Assembly: GCF_000421345.1 (NCBI RefSeq)
Contig: NZ_ATWV01000001.1
Span: forward strand, 186,001 to 250,000
Length of the DNA: 64,000 bases
DNA from: Treponema bryantii NK4A124
Lineage (GTDB): Bacteria; Spirochaetota; Spirochaetia; Treponematales; Treponemataceae
Direction of reading: 5' to 3'
The notes under the pieces were generated by a model that was not told the origin of the DNA, did no database searches, and saw only the letters and a list, made by a program, of their open reading frames with translations. The translations under genes were made by a program, and so were the position numbers. Shown in pieces: positions 1 to 6,638 of this stretch (positions within the stretch are counted from its first letter, which is position 1; each line of letters begins with the position of its first letter).

Positions 1-239
1 GCGCGGTAACCTTCGAGGTCTGTGCGTTCAAAGTAGCGGAGCATCTTGCGGCGCTGTCCTACAACCTTGAGGAGAGCACGTTTAGCATTAGCGTCCTTTG
101 GGAAGAGCTTGTTGTGCTCTGTGAGCTGCTGAACACGCTGTGTCATGATTGCAATCTGAACCTTTACATTACCTGTATCAGTTTCTTTTGCGCCGTACTT
201 CTTTACTGTAGCTGAAGTAGCTTCTTTTGAAAGTGCCAT
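1..239 (-). CDS. rpsO: 30S ribosomal protein S15, C-terminus cut off by window edge
   Basis: The reverse strand from 239 translates to a protein beginning MALSKEATSATVKKYG and continuing through the S15 block QRRKMLRYFERTDLEGYR. S15 binds 16S rRNA in the small subunit and helps assemble the platform. About 79 of the usual 88-89 residues are present, so roughly ten C-terminal residues lie outside the window. The start is supported by an AGGGG ribosome binding site at 247-251. A long structured leader and a good promoter lie upstream, as expected for a gene that is often autoregulated by its own product. Confidence 0.95.
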   Translation of the reverse strand, partial: MALSKEATSATVKKYGAKETDTGNVKVQIAIMTQRVQQLTEHNKLFPKDANAKRALLKVVGQRRKMLRYFERTDLEGYR

Positions 240-246
240 ATTGGAA

Positions 247-340
247 CCCCTGAAAAAATATATGATTTCCAGCCAGGCCGGAAAGTCTGTCTGAGCGGAA
301 GTTTTGCAGGTCGGTCTCCGGGTTTCTGGAAACAAATCAC
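247..340 (-). promoter_or_regulatory. Structured rpsO leader, possible S15 autoregulatory site
   Basis: The untranslated leader between the rpsO promoter and the gene contains a closing helix of 266-272 (TTTCCAG on the + strand) with 326-332 (CTGGAAA), and an inner CCGG/CCGG pairing (278-281 with 318-321). The pairing is seen directly. That it binds S15 is inferred from the widespread autoregulation of rpsO in bacteria. Confidence 0.4.
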
Positions 341-366
341 AATAGGTCCGTAAAACAGATTTAATT

Positions 367-395
367 ATTATATAGAAATTGAAAGCATGAATCAA
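367..395 (-). promoter_or_regulatory. rpsO promoter
   Basis: On the reverse strand TTGATT (390-395) and a perfect TATAAT (367-372) are separated by 17 bp. The predicted transcript starts near 360 and carries about 120 bases of leader before rpsO. Confidence 0.75.
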
Positions 396-419
396 TACAC
401 CGCCATTTGCGTTTTTTAA

Positions 420-448
420 TTTACAAGTTGCATTTCATAAAGTATACT
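420..448 (+). promoter_or_regulatory. Promoter of the EAL-domain gene
   Basis: TTTACA (420-425) and TATACT (443-448) are separated by 17 bp. It is divergent from the rpsO promoter and about 30 bases before the start codon. Confidence 0.7.
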
Positions 449-476
449 AAAAATTCATAAACAGAAAGGCGGAAAA

Positions 477-2165
477 ATGAGGCATTTAACACGAAAAAAT
501 ATAAGGCTGATTCTTTTGACTATTCTTGGAATCGGCTGTTTTATGGCTTTAAGCTATACAGGTAAACCGCATGCAGATTTCTTTTCCATTGGAAACCTTA
601 AGATTCCCTCAAGTACACGAAGTGGAATTCTTTCCGGCTCTCTATCACTTATCTGTTTTCTTCTCGTTTTTACTGACTATAAAAAGGGCTTTAAGATTGC
701 CCTGGGAATCATTTTCATTTCAATAGGAAACCTTCTTTTTGCAATGATTATGCGGCATTCCATAGTTTCCCTCCCCGGAATTGTTACCCACACTGTTTCT
801 CTCATCACCCTTGTTACGCTATATTCCTTTTATGCAAGGCTTTCTGTTAGTAACATGACAGACTACATTACTTCAATGGGTAACAGGCGCTCTTATGTAA
901 AAGAAGTAACCGAACATATAGAAGGAAGAAAATCTTTTACCCTGGCCTGTGTTGAACTTGAAGATTTTAAGCATATAAATGATGTTTACGGAATTCAGAT
1001 TGGTGATGCCCTTATCAAAAAAGCAGCAGAAAAACTTTCTACAATTCTTGATAAAAAAGATAAGATGTTCAGAATCACAGGCTCTACCCTGGCAATTCTT
1101 TTTGAACCTGGGGAATCACCTGAAGAAAGGCTCAAAAGCGTAATTAACTCTGAAACTGTAACAGTTCATACAGAAGATTCTTCTCAAGACGAAAACGAAG
1201 CTCAGACAGAAACAAGCCTTACCATGACTCTTGGAGCCGGAATTGTTTATTCTCATCCGCCATATAACTTCACAAAAACAGCTTCCTCTGTACTAAGAAA
1301 TGCAGAAACTGCCCTGGCAAAAACCCGAAATCTGGCAGAAAACAGAATCTGTATTTTTAATGAAAATATGGAAAATTCTGACATCAAACAGAGGGAAGCA
1401 GAATTTCTTGTAAAAGAAGCCCTTAAAAATAAGTATTTTTACCTTGTTTACCAGCCTCAGTTCACTACAGACGAAAAGAAGCTGCGTGGCTTTGAAACCT
1501 TAATCCGCTGCCGTAAGCCGGACTGTTCTATTGTAAGCCCTGTTGATTTTATTCCGGCTGCAGAAAAATCAAATCTGATTATGAAAATTGATGATTTTGT
1601 TCTTCAAACTGCAATGACAGAATTTAAGCCGGTTCTTGCAAATGCAGAAAATGATTTGACTATTTCCATAAATATTTCTGCTAAAACTATGAGCAGCAAG
1701 GACTTTATCAGCCGAATAAGAAGAATTATTGAAGGAACAGGCTTCCCTGCAGAAAACCTTGAGCTTGAAATTACCGAATATTCCTTTGCAGAATCTATGG
1801 AAACAACAATTTCCAATATAAAAGCCCTGCATGAAATGGGCATTAAGATTGCCCTTGATGATTTTGGTACAGGCTATACCTCTATCAAGCAGCTGATGAC
1901 GCTTCCTATAAACATCCTTAAGATTGACAAGAGCCTTATTGATGATATTGAAAGCAGCCAGAACATGAGAGATGTTGTTGACTCTGTTATTTACATGGGC
2001 CACGTTATGAACTGCGAGGTTATTTCTGAAGGTGTTGAAAAAGAGGCTCAGCTTGATATTCTTCGCGAACACAAATGCGACTTTATTCAGGGCTTTATCT
2101 GGGGTAAGCCAATTGATTTTGAAGAAGCAAAGAATATGTATAACCAGGAAGAGTTCGGTGAATAA
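477..2165 (+). CDS. Membrane-bound c-di-GMP phosphodiesterase (degenerate GGDEF plus EAL)
   Basis: A 562-residue protein with about four N-terminal membrane helices (residues ~8-120), a GGDEF-like domain (~130-300) and a C-terminal EAL domain (~315-555). The GGDEF signature is lost: the loop reads GSTLA, so cyclase activity is unlikely. The EAL domain keeps the known metal and substrate ligands: the E of GFETLIR (EAL is ETL here), the N of NISA, ITE, the DDFGTG loop, the LKID lysine, EGVE and QGF. The expected reaction is hydrolysis of c-di-GMP to pGpG at the inner membrane, with the dead GGDEF domain perhaps sensing GTP. The start is set by AAAGGCGG seven bases upstream. It is a single-gene unit ended by a hairpin that lies inside the convergent next gene. 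Confidence 0.85.
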   Translation: MRHLTRKNIRLILLTILGIGCFMALSYTGKPHADFFSIGNLKIPSSTRSGILSGSLSLICFLLVFTDYKKGFKIALGIIFISIGNLLFAMIMRHSIVSLPGIVTHTVSLITLVTLYSFYARLSVSNMTDYITSMGNRRSYVKEVTEHIEGRKSFTLACVELEDFKHINDVYGIQIGDALIKKAAEKLSTILDKKDKMFRITGSTLAILFEPGESPEERLKSVINSETVTVHTEDSSQDENEAQTETSLTMTLGAGIVYSHPPYNFTKTASSVLRNAETALAKTRNLAENRICIFNENMENSDIKQREAEFLVKEALKNKYFYLVYQPQFTTDEKKLRGFETLIRCRKPDCSIVSPVDFIPAAEKSNLIMKIDDFVLQTAMTEFKPVLANAENDLTISINISAKTMSSKDFISRIRRIIEGTGFPAENLELEITEYSFAESMETTISNIKALHEMGIKIALDDFGTGYTSIKQLMTLPINILKIDKSLIDDIESSQNMRDVVDSVIYMGHVMNCEVISEGVEKEAQLDILREHKCDFIQGFIWGKPIDFEEAKNMYNQEEFGE

Positions 2166-2169
2166 TCCC

Positions 2170-2946
2170 CTAAACAAATTTTACAGAATTACAGGCGGGA
2201 AGACTTACTATCTTCCCGTTTTTTATTTCCAGGCGAACAAGCTCCCCTTTTTCGTTTTCGGTGCGGTAAAGACCGTCCGGAGGTAGCAGCTGCGGCGATT
2301 TTTCATTGGCGGCGCGGCGGATTGCAGCGATGTCCAGTTCGTAAGGCCGTTCTAAAAGTTCCTGAGCGGTAGTAAAAAAGCCCCGGCTCAGCATTTTTCT
2401 GATATATGAGGAAGAGATTCTTTCTTCTTCATCAGTTCCTTCCCTAAAATAAACTGCGTCAACAAAAATACTTTCAACCTTATTCTGATCTGCCCAGTAT
2501 CTGATTGCCTGAGCATCTGTAGCACCCTTAAAACCGCAGCGAAAATCAATTCCTTCGGCTAAGAGTTCCATGTTGCATACGTTCAAAAGGATATTCAGAA
2601 AATCAGCCCCCATCATAGAGGCAAAAGAATCATCAAAATCTACGATTATGGCAAAATCAAGTCCCAGCTCTTCAAAAAGTCTGATTCTCTGATCCAGAGT
2701 TGAGAGGTCTCCCATATAGTCGCCGCTGTGCTTAATACCCGGAAGAGGTCGCGAAAATGTAAGTACGCCGCAGGCAAGGCCCCGAGCGCGTCCGGCGTTC
2801 AGGAGTTCTCCCAGCAGCTTTCTATGTCCCTTATGAAGCCCGTCAAAGCTGCCAACCGAAATGCCGGTTTTTACTCCGCCCAGGAAGTCTGCATTTGAGT
2901 CACCGTTTAATATAGAAAGAATATCATTCCAGGTAAAAAGTTTCAT
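2170..2946 (-). CDS. RibF-like FAD synthetase (adenylyltransferase domain; no full riboflavin kinase domain)
   Basis: 258 residues. The N-terminal two thirds match the nucleotidyltransferase part of bifunctional RibF: GSFDGLHKGHRKLL (the HxGH-type motif), a central ISVGSFD strand and the conserved ISSSYIRKML near residue 180. This domain transfers AMP from ATP to FMN to make FAD. RibF is normally about 300-320 residues with a C-terminal riboflavin kinase barrel. Here only a short tail of about 60 residues follows, without the kinase PTAN motif, so the protein is probably FMN adenylyltransferase only. The -10-like TATAAT is 7 bp from the ATG and there is no clear Shine-Dalgarno site. Confidence 0.7.
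   Translation of the reverse strand: MKLFTWNDILSILNGDSNADFLGGVKTGISVGSFDGLHKGHRKLLGELLNAGRARGLACGVLTFSRPLPGIKHSGDYMGDLSTLDQRIRLFEELGLDFAIIVDFDDSFASMMGADFLNILLNVCNMELLAEGIDFRCGFKGATDAQAIRYWADQNKVESIFVDAVYFREGTDEEERISSSYIRKMLSRGFFTTAQELLERPYELDIAAIRRAANEKSPQLLPPDGLYRTENEKGELVRLEIKNGKIVSLPACNSVKFV
2196..2224 (+). terminator. Terminator of the EAL-domain gene, inside the convergent gene
   Basis: CGGGAAGA (2196-2203) pairs with TCTTCCCG (2211-2218) and is followed by six T on the + strand only. It lies within the last codons of the convergent RibF-like gene. Confidence 0.75.
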
Positions 2947-2953
2947 ATTTTCT

Positions 2954-2963
2954 ATTATATCAC
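2954..2963 (-). promoter_or_regulatory. Extended -10 element of the RibF-like gene
   Basis: On the reverse strand TGATATAAT (-10 at 2954-2959) lies seven bases before the ATG. No -35 box is seen. If used, transcription would begin at or next to the start codon. Confidence 0.4.
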
Positions 2964-2992
2964 TTTACTAATAAAAAAAATAGTTATATAAT
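2964..2992 (+). promoter_or_regulatory. ilvE promoter
   Basis: TTTACT (2964-2969) and TATAAT (2987-2992) with 17 bp spacing, about 50 bases before the ilvE start. It is divergent from the RibF-like gene. Confidence 0.7.
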
Positions 2993-3043
2993 TATTTAGT
3001 GTAAATAAAAAACTTTAGTATTACTAAAGAGCGAGGTACAATT

Positions 3044-4144
3044 ATGGCAACAACAAAAACAACTGCTAAAAAACCTGCTGCAAAGAAAACAACAGCAAAA
3101 AAAACAACAAGTAAAAAGCCGGCAGCCAAAAAGAGAATTGACTGGGGCAATCTTCCATTCGGCTACAAAGAAACTTCTAAGAGCTATGTAGCAAACTGGA
3201 AAAATGGTAAATGGGATGCGGGAAAACTTACAAGTGACCACACTGTAACCATCAGCGAATGTGCTGGCGTTCTTCAGTACGCTCAGACCTGTTTTGAAGG
3301 TCTTAAAGCATATACAACTGAACACGGCGATATCGTAACTTTCCGTCCGGATTTGAACGCTGAACGTATGGAAAACTCTTGTAAACGCCTTGAAATGCCA
3401 GTTTTCCCAAAAGAGCGTTTTATTGAAGCTGTTCTTAAGACAATTAAAGCAAACAAGGAATGGGTTCCACCTTACGGAAGTGGCGCTACTCTTTACATCC
3501 GTCCATATATGTTCGGTTCAAGCTCAGTTATTGGTGTAAAACCAGCTGATGAATATCAGTTCCGTATCCTCGTAACTCCAGTTGGACCATATTTCAAAGG
3601 CGGAGTTAAGCCTATTAAGGTTCGTCTTTCTGACCTTGACCGTGCCGCTCCTCATGGAACTGGTGATATTAAGGCTGGTTTGAACTATGCTATGTCTCTG
3701 CACAACATTGTAGATGCTCACAAGTGTGGCTATGCAGAAAACATGTATCTTGACCCTGCTACTCATACATATCTCGAAGAGACAGGTGGAGCAAACATCA
3801 TCTTCATCTCTAAGGATGGAAAGCTTGTAACTCCTAAATCTGACTCAATTCTTCCTTCAATTACACGCCGTTCGCTCGTAATTGTTGCAAAAGAATACCT
3901 TCATATGGAAGTTGAAGAGAGAAAGATTAATAAATCTGAACTTGGCGACTTCGTAGAATGCGGTCTTTGTGGTACTGCTGCTGTTATTTCACCAGTTGGA
4001 CAGATTGATGACCATGGAAAATCAATCATCTATAACGGCGGAAAACAGGAAATGGGACCTAAACTGAAAGAGATTTACGATACTTTGACTGGCATCCAGA
4101 TGGGCCGCCTCCCTGCTCCAGAGGGTTGGGTATATACAATCTGA
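3044..4144 (+). CDS. ilvE: Branched-chain amino acid aminotransferase with a lysine/alanine-rich N-terminal tail
   Basis: 366 residues. Residues ~31-366 are a class IV (fold type IV) PLP aminotransferase of the large IlvE/BCAT type: the PLP lysine is K210 in GDIKAGLNYA, followed by LEETGGANI and CGLCGTAAVISPVG. It exchanges the amino group of leucine, isoleucine or valine with 2-oxoglutarate. Residues 2-30 are unusual: a repeated KK(P/T)AAKK-type tail made almost only of K, T, A, P and S, like histone H1 or bacterial Hc1-type DNA-binding tails. The tail is really translated as far as the sequence shows: GAGG lies 7 bases before this ATG and there is no later start before the catalytic domain. 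The gene stands alone with its own promoter and a downstream hairpin. Confidence 0.9.
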   Translation: MATTKTTAKKPAAKKTTAKKTTSKKPAAKKRIDWGNLPFGYKETSKSYVANWKNGKWDAGKLTSDHTVTISECAGVLQYAQTCFEGLKAYTTEHGDIVTFRPDLNAERMENSCKRLEMPVFPKERFIEAVLKTIKANKEWVPPYGSGATLYIRPYMFGSSSVIGVKPADEYQFRILVTPVGPYFKGGVKPIKVRLSDLDRAAPHGTGDIKAGLNYAMSLHNIVDAHKCGYAENMYLDPATHTYLEETGGANIIFISKDGKLVTPKSDSILPSITRRSLVIVAKEYLHMEVEERKINKSELGDFVECGLCGTAAVISPVGQIDDHGKSIIYNGGKQEMGPKLKEIYDTLTGIQMGRLPAPEGWVYTI

Positions 4145-4150
4145 TGAAAG

Positions 4151-4180
4151 CGGACAGCGGGTCAAGCCCGCTGCCGTTTA
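4151..4180 (+). terminator. Probable ilvE terminator
   Basis: CGG-a-CAGCGGG (4151-4161) pairs with CCCGCTGCCG (4167-4176) around a five-base loop, followed by a short T-rich run. The T run is weak. Confidence 0.5.
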
Positions 4181-4195
4181 TCATTATTATGAACA

Positions 4196-4270
4196 CGACT
4201 TGCCTTCGGCAAGCGTGTCAAATTAATTGCGAAACCGACAAACTCGCTTCGCTCGTTTGCGGTTCAAATC
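4196..4270 (+). repeat. Small palindromic intergenic repeats
   Basis: Contains the hairpin CTTGCC-ttc-GGCAAG (about 4200-4214) and a second element with CTCGCTTCGCTCG, related to the repeats near 19.4 kb and 43.6 kb. No coding potential is seen. Confidence 0.45.
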
Positions 4271-4274
4271 ATAC

Positions 4275-4302
4275 AAAAAAAAGCCCGGGGTTACCGGGCT
4301 TT
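4275..4302 (-). terminator. Terminator of the SPOR-protein operon
   Basis: AAAGCCCGG (4280-4288) pairs with CCGGGCTTT (4294-4302). On the reverse strand it is followed by a run of eight T. It closes the operon of the two envelope genes at 4314-6490. Confidence 0.85.
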
Positions 4303-4313
4303 CGATTTTAGGC

Positions 4314-5969
4314 TTATTTTACTTTCCTTAAGAAGGCATCCTTAAATCCGTAAGACTTAAATCTTTCAAGTACAACCTTATATTCATCCATTGTTACAGG
4401 TCCTACAAGAACCTGCTTTGTTTTACCATTAGCCATAGGCACGATTGTAATAGGATAATTGCTTCCATACTTATTGATAATTTCAAGTATATTTGCATCA
4501 GATCCATAAGCCGCAATCTGAACGTAATACTTTCCAGATTCAAGCTGGTTCAGGCTTGGAACAAGGTACTTATCATAAGATGTTTCTGCTTCAGCTACAG
4601 CTGCAGACTTAGTTTCTGCAGGACTTACAGGAGTAACAGAAGAAACTGATTTATTGATTGATGATTCAAGAGGTGTAAGTGTTATTGTTTCATCAATGTT
4701 TTCAAGTTCATCTTCAGCAACGACATCTTCTACCTCATCATCTTCATTCTCCGGAGGATTTGAATCTGCTGGAACAAGAACAATTGCTTCATATTCTTCG
4801 CTTTCAGTCTCTTCTACACTTTCTTCGGCAGGAGTTTCTGTTTCTTCCGGAAGAGCATCTAGTTCGTCTTCATCAAAGGCCTCTTCTGCCGGAGCTTCTT
4901 CTGTTTCTTCTTCAGCAGCCTCTTCCTCTGCAGGAAGCTGGTCTGGTTCTTCTTCTTCAAATGCTTCTTCGTCTAAAGTTTCTTCCTCAGGAATATCTTC
5001 TTCAGTTTCCTCTTCTTCGCTTTCTTCTGCAGGAGCTTCTTCTTCTAAGGCCTCTTCAGCAGCTTCTTCCGGAAGTTCATCGAGTTCTTCAGAATCAAAA
5101 GCTTCTTCTTCAGCAGGCTCTTCTTCTGACTCTTCAGGCTCTTCAAACTCTTCTTCTGTTTCTTCCTCAGCGGCCTCTTCAGCAGGTGCTTCTTCTTCTG
5201 GAAGCTCTTCTTCTGCTACTGCTTCTTCTTCAAAAGTCTCTTCTTCATCTGCAAACTCTTCCTCTGGAAGGGCCTCTTCATCTAGAGCTTCTTCTTCAAC
5301 AGTTTCCTCTTCAACAGGAGCTTCTTCTTCGGCAGGTATTTCTTCAGATTCCTCTGTATCTTCTGCTTCTTCTTCAAAAGCCTCTTCTTCGGTTTCATCA
5401 AAAGCTTCTTCTTCGTCTACAGCAGGCTCTTCAAAGTCTTCTTCTGAGCTTTCTTCACTCTCTTCCGCAGCTTCCCCTGCTTCTTCAGCATCAGCTTCTT
5501 CTGCTTCAGCTTCAGGCTCTTCAAAGGCATCAGAGTTTTCTTCTGCACCGATTGAATCATATTCATCATCATCCCAGTCTTCAATTTCTGCAGATGACTT
5601 CGAAATTACAGCATTACCGTAAACTCGTTCATCCTGACCGGAACGTTTTGTAATCTTAACGATATTATTGGCACCGCGGTCAAGTCCCATTGCATCAGCT
5701 GCCTCAGGTGAGAGCATAATTGCAACACCTTCAGAAGGGTCAAGCGCACCAATTACAAGCAAATCAATTGTTGAATCACCAGCAATATTTGTCACGCTGA
5801 TTATATCACCAGGAAGGTAGCCTACAGTTTTTGCAAAAAGTCCCTGAGGAAATACACCTTCATCAACAACCACAGCCCTTCCATCTAAAGAAGGACTGAA
5901 CGATGCAAACATTAAACATCCCGCAGTTACTACCAGAATCTTAAAAAAGCTTTTAATTTTATTTTTCAT
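4314..5969 (-). CDS. Exported SPOR-domain protein with RlpA-like N-terminus and a very acidic linker
   Basis: About 551 residues from the second Met. The longer ATG at 5981 sits right after AAGG with no spacing, and MKNKIKSFFKILVV is a better signal peptide. After the signal peptide, residues ~25-115 look like the double-psi barrel of RlpA-type proteins (LPGDIISVTNIAG ... LDPSEGVAIMLSPEAADAMGL). A low-complexity segment of about 300 residues follows, almost only Glu with Ala, Ser, Asp and Pro. The last ~80 residues are a SPOR domain (GKYYVQIAAYGS ... TKQVLVGPVTMDEY), which in known cases binds denuded peptidoglycan at division sites. It starts 2 bases after the stop of the upstream gene, so the two are co-transcribed. 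Likely a cell-wall or septum protein. Confidence 0.7.
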   Translation of the reverse strand: MKNKIKSFFKILVVTAGCLMFASFSPSLDGRAVVVDEGVFPQGLFAKTVGYLPGDIISVTNIAGDSTIDLLVIGALDPSEGVAIMLSPEAADAMGLDRGANNIVKITKRSGQDERVYGNAVISKSSAEIEDWDDDEYDSIGAEENSDAFEEPEAEAEEADAEEAGEAAEESEESSEEDFEEPAVDEEEAFDETEEEAFEEEAEDTEESEEIPAEEEAPVEEETVEEEALDEEALPEEEFADEEETFEEEAVAEEELPEEEAPAEEAAEEETEEEFEEPEESEEEPAEEEAFDSEELDELPEEAAEEALEEEAPAEESEEEETEEDIPEEETLDEEAFEEEEPDQLPAEEEAAEEETEEAPAEEAFDEDELDALPEETETPAEESVEETESEEYEAIVLVPADSNPPENEDDEVEDVVAEDELENIDETITLTPLESSINKSVSSVTPVSPAETKSAAVAEAETSYDKYLVPSLNQLESGKYYVQIAAYGSDANILEIINKYGSNYPITIVPMANGKTKQVLVGPVTMDEYKVVLERFKSYGFKDAFLRKVK

Positions 5970-5983
5970 ACCCCTACCCATCC

Positions 5984-6490
5984 TTAGGCTTTATATGCTC
6001 TTAATGCTTTACTTATTTCATTTACCAAATCTGACGAAACCTTAGCCAGATTATTTTTCTTTGTATGGTCAATTTTGATATCTTTCAAAGTTTTGACCGC
6101 TATTTTTTTACCTGTCTTTATAGAAGTGATTGAAAAATCAATTTTATAAAGATCAGAATTTGTTGTCAGTGTCTGATCTGTGCGTTCATAATATAACTTA
6201 ATCTGAACAAAGTAATCTGAAAATCCAGTAAAAGCTTCGCCCTGACCAATTTTATAAAGTTTTTCATCCTGTGCTTCTGATTCAGAAATAGCCGCATCAG
6301 AATTAGTAACTATATAACCATAGTCAAAAAAGTTATTTAGTACCGAATCTTCAATCACCAATGAATCTTCAGAAACGCTGTCGAGGCTTTCGTCGTGCTG
6401 TACAATCTGAAATGAAATCTGATTTGCAAAGCACAAGCTGCCGCTTATAAGCAGAATTGCCAAAAAAAACAGTTTTTTAAGTTTCCCCAT
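5984..6490 (-). CDS. Small exported protein of unknown function
   Basis: 168 residues with a signal peptide (MGKLKKLFFLAILLISGSLCFA, cleavage near residue 22). The mature part is mixed alpha/beta, with YFVQIKLYYERTD, a following IDFSITSIKTGKKI strand pair and a C-terminal helix ending LVNEISKALRAYKA. I recognise no family. The strand pattern resembles small periplasmic or lipoprotein-like sensors of the curli-accessory type, but this is only an impression. It is the first gene of a two-gene operon with the SPOR protein, so a cell-envelope role is likely. Confidence 0.7.
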   Translation of the reverse strand: MGKLKKLFFLAILLISGSLCFANQISFQIVQHDESLDSVSEDSLVIEDSVLNNFFDYGYIVTNSDAAISESEAQDEKLYKIGQGEAFTGFSDYFVQIKLYYERTDQTLTTNSDLYKIDFSITSIKTGKKIAVKTLKDIKIDHTKKNNLAKVSSDLVNEISKALRAYKA

Positions 6491-6590
6491 CGATAAGACC
6501 CCACTTTTGCGCCTAAGCGCCGGCCGGACACAATACTCCGACTCTTATTATTTTAATCGGAGAAAAATAAAGGCGGGTTTAGAGATTTTT

Positions 6591-6619
6591 ATGACAATTT
6601 CTTTCTATTGTGGTAAAAT
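6591..6619 (+). promoter_or_regulatory. Promoter of the CapD/DegT/xanthine-dehydrogenase-like operon
   Basis: ATGACA (6591-6596), a 17-bp spacer ending in TGG (an extended -10 TGN), then TAAAAT (6614-6619). It is 20 bases before the first start codon. Confidence 0.65.
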
Positions 6620-6638
6620 AATTAAAAGGGTTGGGAAA

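Noticed and set aside
4654-5653. Two long open frames on the + strand rich in Ser/Ala or Leu/Gln, about 320 residues each
   Set aside because: They are mirror images of the Glu-rich codon repeat of the SPOR gene on the other strand; they have no ribosome site and no known-protein features.
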